64,000 nt of DNA from Sisyra terminalis (lineage: Eukaryota; Arthropoda; Insecta; Neuroptera; Sisyridae). The notes below the pieces were generated by a model. That model saw only the letters and a program-made list of their open reading frames with translations. It was not told the origin of the DNA and did no database searches. The stretch spans positions 62,001 through 126,000 of the forward strand of contig OY292278.1 of assembly GCA_958496175.1 (NCBI GenBank), read 5' to 3'. Shown here in pieces: positions 24,601 through 36,913 of the stretch; the stretch's first letter is position 1, and each line of letters opens with the position of its first letter. A program made the position numbers and the translations under genes.

Positions 24601-25222
24601 AGTAAAAATCAATACAAAATTGAACAGTCTTTTCAAATATAAATTTTCCTCGTTTGTTAAATTCAAATTTTCTCACAATTTTAAAAATCAATACAAAATT
24701 GAACAGTCTTTTCAAATATAAATTTTCCTCGTTTGTTAAATTCAAATTTTCTCACAATTTTAAAAATCAATACAAAATTGAACAGTCTTTTTACATATAA
24801 ATTTTCCTCGTTTGTTAAATTCAAATTTTCTCACAATTGTAAAAATCAATACAAAATTGAACAGTCTTTTCTCATATAAATTTTCCTCGTTTGTTAAATT
24901 CAAATTTTCTAAACTGGTAAAAATAAATACAAAATTGAACAGTCTTTTCAAATATAAATTTTCCTCGTTTGTTAAATTCAAATTTTCTAAACTGGTAAAA
25001 ATCAATACAAAATCGAACAGTCTTTTCAAATATAAATTTTCCTCGTTTGTTAAATTCAAATTTTCTCACAATTGTAAAAATCAATACAAAATTGAACAGT
25101 CTTTTTACATATAAATTTTCCTCGTTTGTTAAATTCAAATTTTCTCACAATTGTAAAAATCAATACAAAATTGAACAGTCTTTTCACATATAAATTTTCC
25201 TCGTTTGTTAAATTCAAATTTT
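18619..25222 (+). repeat. 7,626-bp super-HOR, copy 2 (partial, about 6.6 kb)
   Basis: This block matches 10,993-17,596 at a constant offset of 7,626. Differences I noticed are very few: the opening box (CACAATTTC against CACAATTTT) and one CACAATTGT against CACAATTTT box (25,068 against 17,442). The match stops at 25,223, where five 78-bp monomers follow instead of the 1,101-bp segment. Such identity over 6.6 kb implies a recent duplication or an assembly artefact. Confidence 0.82.
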
Positions 25223-25612
25223 CTAAACTGGTATAAATCAATACAAAATTGAACAGTCTTTTCAAATATAAATTTTCCTCGTTTGTTAAATTCAAATTTT
25301 CTAAACTGGTAAAATTCAATACAAAATTGAACAGTCTTTTCAAATATAAATTCTTCTCGTTTGTTAAATTCAAATTTTCTAAACTAGTAAAAATCAATAC
25401 AAAATTGAACAGTCTTTTCAAATATAAATTCTTCTCGTTTGTTAAATTCAAATTTTCTAAACTAGTAAAAATCAATACAAAATTGAACAGTCTTTTCAAA
25501 TATAAATTTTCCTCGTTTGTTAAATTCAAATTTTCTAAACTAGTAAAAATCAATACAAAATTGAACAGTCTTTTCAAATATAAATTTTCCTCGTTTGTTA
25601 AATTCAAATTTT
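25223..25612 (+). repeat. Run of five consecutive 78-bp monomers
   Basis: Junction boxes at 25,223, 25,301, 25,379, 25,457 and 25,535 are all type B (CTAAACTGG-TATAAATC, CTAAACTGGTAAAATTC, then three CTAAACTAGT). It is the longest pure type-B run I located. Two of the units carry ATTCTTCTCG. Because 5 x 78 keeps the frame, this run creates the longest open frame of the window (183 codons, minus strand, 25,056-25,607), which starts at TTG and is not regarded as a gene. Confidence 0.85.
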
Positions 25613-28600
25613 CTCACAATTTTAAAAATCAATACAAAATTGAACAGTCTTTTTACATATAAATTTTCCTCGTTTGTTAAATTCAAATTTTCTCACAATT
25701 GTAAAAATCAATACAAAATTGAACAGTCTTTTCAAATATAAATTTTCCTCGTTTGTTAAATTCAAATTTTCTAAACTGGTATAAATCAATACAAAATTGA
25801 ACAGTCTTTTCAAATATAAATTTTCCTCGTTTGTTAAATTCAAATTTTCTAAACTGGTATAAATCAATACAAAATTGAACAGTCTTTTCAAATATAAATT
25901 TTCCTCGTTTGTTAAATTCAAATTTTCTAAACTAGTAAAAATCAATACAAAATTGAACAGTCTTTTCAAATATAAATTTTCCTCGTTTGTTAAATTCAAA
26001 TTTTCTCACAATTTTAAAAATCAATACAAAATTGAACAGTCTTTTTACATATAAATTTTCCTCGTTTGTTAAATTCAAATTTTCTAAACTGGTAAAAATC
26101 AATACAAAATTGAACAGTCTTTTCAAATATAAATTTTCCTCGTTTGTTAAATTCAAATTTTCTCACAATTTTAAAAATCAATACAAAATTGAACAGTCTT
26201 TTCACATATAAATTTTCCTCGTTTGTAAAATTCAAATTTTCTCACAATTGTAAAAATCAATACAAAATTGAACAGTCTTTTCACATATAAATTTTCCTCG
26301 TTTGTTAAATTCAAATTTTCTAAACTAGTAAAAATCAATACAAAATTGAACAGTCTTTTCAAATATAAATTTTCCTCGTTTGTTAAATTCAAATTTTCTC
26401 ACAATTTTAAAAATCAATACAAAATTGAACAGTCTTTTCACATATAAATTTTCCTCGTTTGTTAAATTCAAATTTTCTAAACTGGTAAAAATCAATACAA
26501 AATTGAACAGTCTTTTCAAATATAAATTTTCCTCGTTTGTAAAATTCAAATTTTCTCACAATTGTAAAAATCAATACAAAATTGAACAGTCTTTTCAAAT
26601 ATAAATTCTTCTCGTTTGTTAAATTCAAATTTTCTAAACTAGTAAAAATCAATACAAAATTGAACAGTCTTTTCAAATATAAATTTTCCTCGTTTGTTAA
26701 ATTCAAATTTTCTCACAATTGTAAAAATCAATACAAAATTGAACAGTCTTTTCAAATATAAATTTTCCTCGTTTGTTAAATTCAAATTTTCTAAACTAGT
26801 AAAAATCAAAACAAAATTGAACAGTCTTTTCAAATATAAATTTTCCTCGTTTGTTAAATTCAAACTTTCTCACAATTTTAAAAATCAATACAAAATTGAA
26901 CAGTCTTTTTACATATAAATTTTCCTCGTTTGTTAAATTCAAATTTTCTAAACTGGTAAAAATCAATACAAAATTGAACAGTCTTTTCAAATATAAATTT
27001 TCCTCGTTTGTTAAATTCAAATTTTCTCACAATTTTAAAAATCAATACAAAATTGAACAGTCTTTTCACATATAAATTTTCCTCGTTTGTTAAATTCAAA
27101 TTTTCTCACAATTGTAAAAATCAATACAAAATTGAACAGTCTTTTCACATATAAATTTTCCTCGTTTGTTAAATTCAAATTTTCTAAACTAGTAAAAATC
27201 AATACAAAATTGAACAGTCTTTTCAAATATAAATTTTCCTCGTTTGTTAAATTCAAATTTTCTCACAATTTTAAAAATCAATACAAAATTGAACAGTCTT
27301 TTCAAATATAAATTTTCCTCGTTTGTTAAATTCAAATTTTCTCACAATTGTAAAAATCAATACAAAATTGAACAGTCTTTTCAAATATAAATTTTCCTCG
27401 TTTGTAAAATTCAAATTTTCTCACAATTGTAAAAATCAATACAAAATTGAACAGTCTTTTCAAATATAAATTCTTCTCGTTTGTTAAATTCAAATTTTCT
27501 AAACTAGTAAAAATCAATACAAAATTGAACAGTCTTTTCAAATATAAATTTTCCTCGTTTGTTAAATTCAAATTTTCTCACAATTGTAAAAATCAATACA
27601 AAATTGAACTGTCTTTTCACATATAAATTTTCCTCGTTTGATAAATTCAAATTTTCTAAACTGGTAAAAATCAATACAAAATTGAACAGTCTTTTCAAAT
27701 ATAAATTTTCCTCGTTTGTTAAATTCAAATTTTCTCACAATTTTAAAAATCAATACAAAATTGAACAGTCTTTTCAAATATAAATTTTCCTCGTTTGTTA
27801 AATTCAAATTTTCTCACAATTTTAAAAATCAATACAAAATTGAACAGTCTTTTTACATATAAATTTTCCTCGTTTGTTAAATTGAAATTTTCTCACAATT
27901 GTAAAAATCAATACAAAATTGAACAGTCTTTTCAAATATAAATTTTCCTCGTTTGTTAAATTCAAATTTTCTAAACTAGTAAAAATCAATACAAAATTGA
28001 ACAGTCTTTTCAAATATAAATTTTCCTCGTTTGTTAAATTCAAATTTTCTCACAATTTTAAAAATCAATACAAAATTGAACAGTCTTTTTACATATAAAT
28101 TTTCCTCGTTTGTTAAATTCAAATTTTCTCACAATTGTAAAAATCAATACAAAATTGAACAGTCTTTTCAAATATAAATTTTCCTCGTTTGTTAAATTCA
28201 AATTTTCTAAACTGGTATAAATCAATACAAAATTGAACAGTCTTTTCAAATATAAATTTTCCTCGTTTGTTAAATTCAAATTTTCTAAACTAGTAAAAAT
28301 CAATACAAAATTGAACAGTCTTTTCAAATATAAATTTTCCTCGTTTGTTAAATTCAAATTTTCTCACAATTTTAAAAATCAATACAAAATTGAACAGTCT
28401 TTTTACATATAAATTTTCCTCGTTTGTTAAATTCAAATTTTCTCACAATTGTAAAAATCAATACAAAATTGAACAGTCTTTTCAAATATAAATTTTCCTC
28501 GTTTGTTAAATTCAAATTTTCTCACAATTTTAAAAATCAATACAAAATTGAACAGTCTTTTCACATATAAATTTTCCTCGTTTGTTAAATTCAAATTTTC

Positions 28601-28700
28601 TAAACTGGTAAAAATCAATACAAAATTGAACAGTCTTTTCAAATATAAATTTTCCTCGTTTGTTAAATTCAAATTTTCTAAACTGGTAAAAATCAATACA
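25613..28700 (+). repeat. Mixed block between the super-HOR and the 73-bp-marked domain
   Basis: Interspersed A and B monomers with no clean long period. It holds several TTTGTAAAATTC variants (near 26,225, 26,537, 27,405), further ATTCTTCTCG units (near 26,608 and 27,473) and the first TTGATAAATTC allele with GAACTGTC (near 27,609-27,645). Its last kilobase (27,499-28,520) is copied at 33,617. Confidence 0.7.
27499..28520 (+). repeat. 13-monomer segment repeated at 33,617-34,638
   Basis: A 1,022-bp segment (eight 79-bp and five 78-bp units) recurs at +6,118 with the private GAACTGTC plus TTGATAAATTC pair (27,609/33,727) and the AAATTGAAATTTTC allele (near 27,882 and 34,000). The flanking monomers differ on both sides, so the ends are recombination breakpoints. 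Confidence 0.78.
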
Positions 28701-28912
28701 AAATTGAACAGTCTTTTCAAATATAAATTTTCCTCGTTTGTTAAATTCAAATTTTCTCACAATTTTAAAAATCAATACAAAATTGAACAGTCTTTTCATA
28801 TATAAATTCTCCTCGTTTGTTAAATTCAAATTTTCTAAACTTGTAAAAATCAATACAAAATTGAACAGTCTTTTTACATATAAATTTTCCTCGTTTGTTA
28901 AATTCAAATTTT

Positions 28913-28985
28913 CTCACAATTGTAAAAATCAATACAAAATTGAACAGTCTTTTCAAATATAAATTCTCTGATAAATTCAAATTTT
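28913..28985 (+). repeat. 73-bp deletion monomer, first of 14 copies
   Basis: A type-A monomer shortened by 6 bp: the text runs AAATTCTCTGATAAATTC, which is explained by loss of CTCGTT from an ATTCTCCTCGTTTGATAAA parent. The deletion removes the single CpG of the monomer. Other copies start at 32,524; 35,739; 38,014; 39,029; 41,067; 45,145; 45,845; 47,884; 50,002; 51,017; 53,290; 55,485 and 58,863. Each is followed by a CTAAACTGGT unit and preceded by a TACAT unit. None was seen before 28.9 kb or after 58.94 kb. The identical breakpoint and neighbours show one origin spread by block duplication. Confidence 0.9.
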
Positions 28986-30244
28986 CTAAACTGGTAAAAA
29001 TCAATACAAAATTGAACAGTCTTTTCAAATATAAATTTTCCTCGTTTGTTAAATTCAAATTTTCTCACAATTTTAAAAATCAATACAAAATTGAACAGTC
29101 TTTTCACATATAAATTTTCCTCGTTTGTTAAATTCAAATTTTCTCACAATTGTAAAAATCAATACAAAATTGAACAGTCTTTTCAAATATAAATTTTCCT
29201 CGTTTGTTAAATTCAAATTTTCTAAACTAGTAAAAATCAATACAAAATTGAACAGTCTTTTCAAATATAAATTTTCCTCGTTTGTTAAATTCAAATTTTC
29301 TCACAATTTTAAAAATCAATACAAAATTGAACAGTCTTTTCAAATATAAATTTTCCTCGTTTGTAAAATTCAAATTTTCTCACAATTGTAAAAATCAATA
29401 CAAAATTGAACAGTCTTTTCAAATATAAATTCTTCTCGTTTGTTAAATTCAAATTTTCTAAACTAGTAAAAATCAATACAAAATTGAACAGTCTTTTCAT
29501 ATATAAATTCTCCTCGTTTGTTAAATTCAAATTTTCTAAACTAGTAAAAATCAATACAAAATTGAACAGTCTTTTTACATATAAATTTTCCTCGTTTGTT
29601 AAATTCAAATTTTCTCACAATTGTAAAAATCAATACAAAATTGAACAGTCTTTTCATATATAAATTCTCCTCGTTTGTTAAATTCAAATTTTCTCACAAT
29701 TGTAAAAATCAATACAAAATTGAACAGTCTTTTCAAATATAAATTTTCCTCGTTTGTTAAATTCAAATTTTCTCACAATTTTAAAAATCAATACAAAATT
29801 GAACAGTCTTTTTACATATAAATTTTCCTCGTTTGTTAAATTCAAATTTTCTCACAATTGTAAAAATCAATACAAAATTGAACAGTCTTTTCAAATATAA
29901 ATTTTCCTCGTTTGTTAAATTCAAATTTTCTAAACTAGTAAAAATCAATACAAAATTGAACAGTCTTTTCAAATATAAATTTTCCTCGTTTGTTAAATTC
30001 AAATTTTCTCACAATTTTAAAAATCAATACAAAATTGAACAGTCTTTTTACATATAAATTTTCCTCGTTTGTTAAATTCAAATTTTCTCACAATTGTAAA
30101 AATCAATACAAAATTGAACAGTCTTTTCAAATATAAATTTTCCTCGTTTGTTAAATTCAAATTTTCTCACAATTTTAAAAATCAATACAAAATTGAACAG
30201 TCTTTTCAAATATAAATTTTCCTCGTTTGTTAAATTCAAATTTT

Positions 30245-31140
30245 CTCACAATTTTAAAAATCAATACAAAATTGAACAGTCTTTTTACATATAAATTTTC
30301 CTCGTTTGTTAAATTCAAATTTTCTCACAATTGTAAAAATCAATACAAAATTGAACAGTCTTTTCAAATATAAATTTTCCTCGTTTGTTAAATTCAAATT
30401 TTCTCACAATTTTAAAAATCAATACAAAATTGAACAGTCTTTTCACATATAAATTTTCCTCGTTTGTTAAATTCAAATTTTCTAAACTGGTAAAAATCAA
30501 TACAAAATTGAACAGTCTTTTCAAATATAAATTTTCCTCGTTTGTTAAATTCAAATTTTCTAAACTGGTAAAAATCAATACAAAATTGAACAGTCTTTTC
30601 AAATATAAATTTTCCTCGTTTGTTAAATTCAAATTTTCTCACAATTTTAAAAATCAATACAAAATTGAACAGTCTTTTCAAATATAAATTTTCCTCGTTT
30701 GTTAAATTCAAATTTTCTCACAATTTTAAAAATCAATACAAAATTGAACAGTCTTTTTACATATAAATTTTCCTCGTTTGTTAAATTGAAATTTTCTCAC
30801 AATTGTAAAAATCAATACAAAATTGAACAGTCTTTTCAAATATAAATTTTCCTCGTTTGTTAAATTCAAATTTTCTAAACTAGTAAAAATCAATACAAAA
30901 TTGAACAGTCTTTTCAAATATAAATTTTCCTCGTTTGTTAAATTCAAATTTTCTCACAATTTTAAAAATCAATACAAAATTGAACAGTCTTTTCATATAT
31001 AAATTCTCCTCGTTTGTTAAATTCAAATTTTCTAAACTAGTAAAAATCAATACAAAATTGAACAGTCTTTTTACATATAAATTTTCCTCGTTTGTTAAAT
31101 TCAAATTTTCTCACAATTGTAAAAATCAATACAAAATTGA
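30245..31140 (+). repeat. Segment repeated at 31,659-32,554 (1,414-bp offset) and near 40,281
   Basis: About 0.9 kb with the same monomer order recurs 1,414 bp downstream (18 monomers). A third copy begins at 40,281. Shared landmarks include two successive CTAAACTGGT units and the AAATTGAAATTTTC allele (near 30,786, 32,200 and 40,743). Confidence 0.75.
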
Positions 31141-31580
31141 ACAGTCTTTTCATATATAAATTCTCCTCGTTTGTTAAATTCAAATTTTCTAAACTAGTAA
31201 AAATCAATACAAAATTGAACAGTCTTTTTACATATAAATTTTCCTCGTTTGTTAAATTCAAATTTTCTCACAATTGTAAAAATCAATACAAAATTGAACA
31301 GTCTTTTCATATATAAATTCTCCTCGTTTGTTAAATTCAAATTTTCTAAACTAGTAAAAATCAATACAAAATTGAACAGTCTTTTCACATATAAATTTTC
31401 CTCGTTTGTTAAATTCAAATTTTCTCACAATTTTAAAAATCAATACAAAATTGAACAGTCTTTTCATATATAAATTCTCCTCGTTTGTTAAATTCAAATT
31501 TTCTAAACTAGTAAAAATCAATACAAAATTGAACAGTCTTTTCAAATATAAATTTTCCTCGTTTGTTAAATTCAAATTTT
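30953..31580 (+). repeat. Four successive 157-bp dimers (79 + 78)
   Basis: Junction boxes alternate A and B-ACTAGT at a strict 157-bp period (30,953; 31,110; 31,267; 31,424). The A unit always carries CATATATAAATTCTCC and the B unit TACAT or CACAT. Similar three-dimer runs stand at 32,675-33,145, 39,180-39,650 and 41,218-41,688, each 471 bp. Confidence 0.82.
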
Positions 31581-31737
31581 CTAAACTAGTAAAAATCAAT
31601 ACAAAATTGAACAGTCTTTTCAAATATAAATTTTCCTCGTTTGTTAAATTCAAATTTTCTCACAATTTTAAAAATCAATACAAAATTGAACAGTCTTTTT
31701 ACATATAAATTTTCCTCGTTTGTTAAATTCAAATTTT

Positions 31738-33851
31738 CTCACAATTGTAAAAATCAATACAAAATTGAACAGTCTTTTCAAATATAAATTTTCCTCGTTT
31801 GTTAAATTCAAATTTTCTCACAATTTTAAAAATCAATACAAAATTGAACAGTCTTTTCACATATAAATTTTCCTCGTTTGTTAAATTCAAATTTTCTAAA
31901 CTGGTAAAAATCAATACAAAATTGAACAGTCTTTTCAAATATAAATTTTCCTCGTTTGTTAAATTCAAATTTTCTAAACTGGTAAAAATCAATACAAAAT
32001 TGAACAGTCTTTTCAAATATAAATTTTCCTCGTTTGTTAAATTCAAATTTTCTCACAATTTTAAAAATCAATACAAAATTGAACAGTCTTTTCAAATATA
32101 AATTTTCCTCGTTTGTTAAATTCAAATTTTCTCACAATTTTAAAAATCAATACAAAATTGAACAGTCTTTTTACATATAAATTTTCCTCGTTTGTTAAAT
32201 TGAAATTTTCTCACAATTGTAAAAATCAATACAAAATTGAACAGTCTTTTCAAATATAAATTTTCCTCGTTTGTTAAATTCAAATTTTCTAAACTAGTAA
32301 AAATCAATACAAAATTGAACAGTCTTTTCAAATATAAATTTTCCTCGTTTGTTAAATTCAAATTTTCTCACAATTTTAAAAATCAATACAAAATTGAACA
32401 GTCTTTTCATATATAAATTCTCCTCGTTTGTTAAATTCAAATTTTCTAAACTAGTAAAAATCAATACAAAATTGAACAGTCTTTTTACATATAAATTTTC
32501 CTCGTTTGTTAAATTCAAATTTTCTCACAATTGTAAAAATCAATACAAAATTGAACAGTCTTTTCAAATATAAATTCTCTGATAAATTCAAATTTTCTAA
32601 ACTGGTAAAAATCAATACAAAATTGAACAGTCTTTTCAAATATAAATTTTCCTCGTTTGTTAAATTCAAATTTTCTCACAATTTTAAAAATCAATACAAA
32701 ATTGAACAGTCTTTTCATATATAAATTCTCCTCGTTTGTTAAATTCAAATTTTCTAAACTAGTAAAAATCAATACAAAATTGAACAGTCTTTTTACATAT
32801 AAATTTTCCTCGTTTGTTAAATTCAAATTTTCTCACAATTGTAAAAATCAATACAAAATTGAACAGTCTTTTCATATATAAATTCTCCTCGTTTGTTAAA
32901 TTCAAATTTTCTAAACTAGTAAAAATCAATACAAAATTGAACAGTCTTTTTACATATAAATTTTCCTCGTTTGTTAAATTCAAATTTTCTCACAATTGTA
33001 AAAATCAATACAAAATTGAACAGTCTTTTCATATATAAATTCTCCTCGTTTGTTAAATTCAAATTTTCTAAACTAGTAAAAATCAATACAAAATTGAACA
33101 GTCTTTTCAAATATAAATTTTCCTCGTTTGTTATATTCAAATTTTCTCACAATTTTAAAAATCAATACAAAATTGAACAGTCTTTTCACATATAAATTTT
33201 CCTCGTTTGTTAAATTCAAATTTTCTCACAATTGTAAAAATCAATACAAAATTGAACAGTCTTTTCACATATAAATTTTCCTCGTTTGTTAAATTCAAAT
33301 TTTCTAAACTGGTAAAAATCAATACAAAATTGAACAGTCTTTTCAAATATAAATTTTCCTCGTTTGTTAAATTCAAATTTTCTAAACTGGTAAAAATCAA
33401 TACAAAATTGAACAGTCTTTTCATATATAAATTCTCCTCGTTTGTTAAATTCAAATTTTCTAAACTAGTAAAAATCAATACAAAATTGAACAGTCTTTTT
33501 ACATATAAATTTTCCTCGTTTGTTAAATTCAAATTTTCTCACAATTGTAAAAATCAATACAAAATTGAACAGTCTTTTCATATATAAATTCTCCTCGTTT
33601 GTTAAATTCAAATTTTCTAAACTAGTAAAAATCAATACAAAATTGAACAGTCTTTTCAAATATAAATTTTCCTCGTTTGTTAAATTCAAATTTTCTCACA
33701 ATTGTAAAAATCAATACAAAATTGAACTGTCTTTTCACATATAAATTTTCCTCGTTTGATAAATTCAAATTTTCTAAACTGGTAAAAATCAATACAAAAT
33801 TGAACAGTCTTTTCAAATATAAATTTTCCTCGTTTGTTAAATTCAAATTTT
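31738..33851 (+). repeat. 2.1-kb segment repeated at 40,281-42,394 (8,543-bp offset)
   Basis: Landmarks at 32,140, 32,675, 32,916 and 33,155 all recur at +8,543, including the 73-bp monomer (32,524/41,067), the TTATATTC allele (near 33,131/41,674) and GAACTGTC (33,727/42,270). The match stops at 33,852, where one copy has a CACAATTTT box and the other CTAAACTGGT. Confidence 0.8.
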
Positions 33852-34638
33852 CTCACAATTTTAAAAATCAATACAAAATTGAACAGTCTTTTCAAATATA
33901 AATTTTCCTCGTTTGTTAAATTCAAATTTTCTCACAATTTTAAAAATCAATACAAAATTGAACAGTCTTTTTACATATAAATTTTCCTCGTTTGTTAAAT
34001 TGAAATTTTCTCACAATTGTAAAAATCAATACAAAATTGAACAGTCTTTTCAAATATAAATTTTCCTCGTTTGTTAAATTCAAATTTTCTAAACTAGTAA
34101 AAATCAATACAAAATTGAACAGTCTTTTCAAATATAAATTTTCCTCGTTTGTTAAATTCAAATTTTCTCACAATTTTAAAAATCAATACAAAATTGAACA
34201 GTCTTTTTACATATAAATTTTCCTCGTTTGTTAAATTCAAATTTTCTCACAATTGTAAAAATCAATACAAAATTGAACAGTCTTTTCAAATATAAATTTT
34301 CCTCGTTTGTTAAATTCAAATTTTCTAAACTGGTATAAATCAATACAAAATTGAACAGTCTTTTCAAATATAAATTTTCCTCGTTTGTTAAATTCAAATT
34401 TTCTAAACTAGTAAAAATCAATACAAAATTGAACAGTCTTTTCAAATATAAATTTTCCTCGTTTGTTAAATTCAAATTTTCTCACAATTTTAAAAATCAA
34501 TACAAAATTGAACAGTCTTTTTACATATAAATTTTCCTCGTTTGTTAAATTCAAATTTTCTCACAATTGTAAAAATCAATACAAAATTGAACAGTCTTTT
34601 CAAATATAAATTTTCCTCGTTTGTTAAATTCAAATTTT
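33617..34638 (+). repeat. Second copy of the 27,499-28,520 segment
   Basis: The offset is 6,118 bp. It overlaps the end of the 8,543-bp-spaced segment by 235 bp, so this stretch is a mosaic: the left part is shared with 42.2 kb and the whole with 27.5 kb. It is followed directly by the 2,275-bp-spaced segment. Confidence 0.78.
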
Positions 34639-36519
34639 CTCACAATTTTAAAAATCAATACAAAATTGAACAGTCTTTTTACATATAAATTTTCCTCGTT
34701 TGTTAAATTCAAATTTTCTCACAATTGTAAAAATCAATACAAAATTGAACAGTCTTTTCAAATATAAATTTTCCTCGTTTGTTAAATTCAAATTTTCTAA
34801 ACTGGTATAAATCAATACAAAATTGAACAGTCTTTTCAAATATAAATTTTCCTCGTTTGTTAAATTCAAATTTTCTAAACTAGTAAAAATCAATACAAAA
34901 TTGAACAGTCTTTTCAAATATAAATTTTCCTCGTTTGTTAAATTCAAATTTTCTCACAATTTTAAAAATCAATACAAAATTGAACAGTCTTTTTACATAT
35001 AAATTTTCCTCGTTTGTTAAATTCAAATTTTCTCACAATTGTAAAAATCAATACAAAATTGAACAGTCTTTTCAAATATAAATTTTCCTCGTTTGTTAAA
35101 TTCAAATTTTCTCACAATTTTAAAAATCAATACAAAATTGAACAGTCTTTTTACATATAAATTTTCCTCGTTTGTTAAATTGAAATTTTCTCACAATTGT
35201 AAAAATCAATACAAAATTGAACAGTCTTTTCAAATATAAATTTTCCTCGTTTGTTAAATTCAAATTTTCTAAACTAGTAAAAATCAATACAAAATTGAAC
35301 AGTCTTTTCAAATATAAATTTTCCTCGTTTGTTAAATTCAAATTTTCTCACAATTTTAAAAATCAATACAAAATTGAACAGTCTTTTTACATATAAATTT
35401 TCCTCGTTTGTTAAATTCAAATTTTCTCACAATTGTAAAAATCAATACAAAATTGAACAGTCTTTTCAAATATAAATTTTCCTCGTTTGTTAAATTCAAA
35501 TTTTCTAAACTGGTATAAATCAATACAAAATTGAACAGTCTTTTCAAATATAAATTTTCCTCGTTTGTTAAATTCAAATTTTCTAAACTAGTAAAAATCA
35601 ATACAAAATTGAACAGTCTTTTCATATATAAATTCTCCTCGTTTGTTAAATTCAAATTTTCTAAACTAGTAAAAATCAATACAAAATTGAACAGTCTTTT
35701 TACATATAAATTTTCCTCGTTTGTTAAATTCAAATTTTCTCACAATTGTAAAAATCAATACAAAATTGAACAGTCTTTTCAAATATAAATTCTCTGATAA
35801 ATTCAAATTTTCTAAACTGGTAAAAATCAATACAAAATTGAACAGTCTTTTCAAATATAAATTTTCCTCGTTTGTTAAATTCAAATTTTCTCACAATTTT
35901 AAAAATCAATACAAAATTGAACAGTCTTTTCATATATAAATTCTCCTCGTTTGTTAAATTCAAATTTTCTAAACTAGTAAAAATCAATACAAAATTGAAC
36001 AGTCTTTTCAAATATAAATTTTCCTCGTTTGTTAAATTCAAATTTTCTCACAATTGTAAAAATCAATACAAAATTGAACTGTCTTTTCACATATAAATTT
36101 TCCTCGTTTGATAAATTCAAATTTTCTAAACTGGTAAAAATCAATACAAAATTGAACAGTCTTTTCAAATATAAATTTTCCTCGTTTGTTAAATTCAAAT
36201 TTTCTCACAATTTTAAAAATCAATACAAAATTGAACAGTCTTTTTACATATAAATTTTCCTCGTTTGTTAAATTCAAATTTTCTCACAATTGTAAAAATC
36301 AATACAAAATTGAACAGTCTTTTCAAATATAAATTTTCCTCGTTTGTTAAATTCAAATTTTCTCACAATTTTAAAAATCAATACAAAATTGAACAGTCTT
36401 TTCAAATATAAATTTTCCTCGTTTGTTAAATTCAAATTTTCTCACAATTGTAAAAATCAATACAAAATTGAACAGTCTTTTCAAATATAAATTTTCCTCG
36501 TTTGTTAAATTCAAATTTT
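34639..36519 (+). repeat. 1.9-kb segment, first copy (2,275-bp offset)
   Basis: This 1,881-bp segment recurs at 36,914-38,794 with the 73-bp monomer (35,739/38,014), GAACTGTC (36,079/38,354) and AAATTGAAATTTTC (near 35,180/37,455). Between the copies lie five monomers (36,520-36,913). Inside, the run at 34,648-34,947 is itself a 472-bp-shifted copy of 34,176-34,475. Confidence 0.8.
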
Positions 36520-36913
36520 CTCACAATTTTAAAAATCAATACAAAATTGAACAGTCTTTTTACATATAAATTTTCCTCGTTTGTTAAATTCAAATTTTCT
36601 CACAATTGTAAAAATCAATACAAAATTGAACAGTCTTTTCAAATATAAATTTTCCTCGTTTGTTAAATTCAAATTTTCTCACAATTTTAAAAATCAATAC
36701 AAAATTGAACAGTCTTTTTACATATAAATTTTCCTCGTTTGTTAAATTGAAATTTTCTCACAATTGTAAAAATCAATACAAAATTGAACAGTCTTTTCAA
36801 ATATAAATTTTCCTCGTTTGTTAAATTCAAATTTTCTAAACTAGTAAAAATCAATACAAAATTGAACAGTCTTTTCAAATATAAATTTTCCTCGTTTGTT
36901 AAATTCAAATTTT

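Noticed and set aside
25056..25607. 183-codon minus-strand open frame, longest in the window, and the many 60-177-codon frames on both strands
   Set aside because: All encode the same three 26-residue motifs of the repeat, start at TTG rather than ATG, overlap each other on both strands and end wherever 79-bp units shift the frame. There is no domain, signal peptide or ribosome-binding context. They are products of a 78-bp unit without stops.
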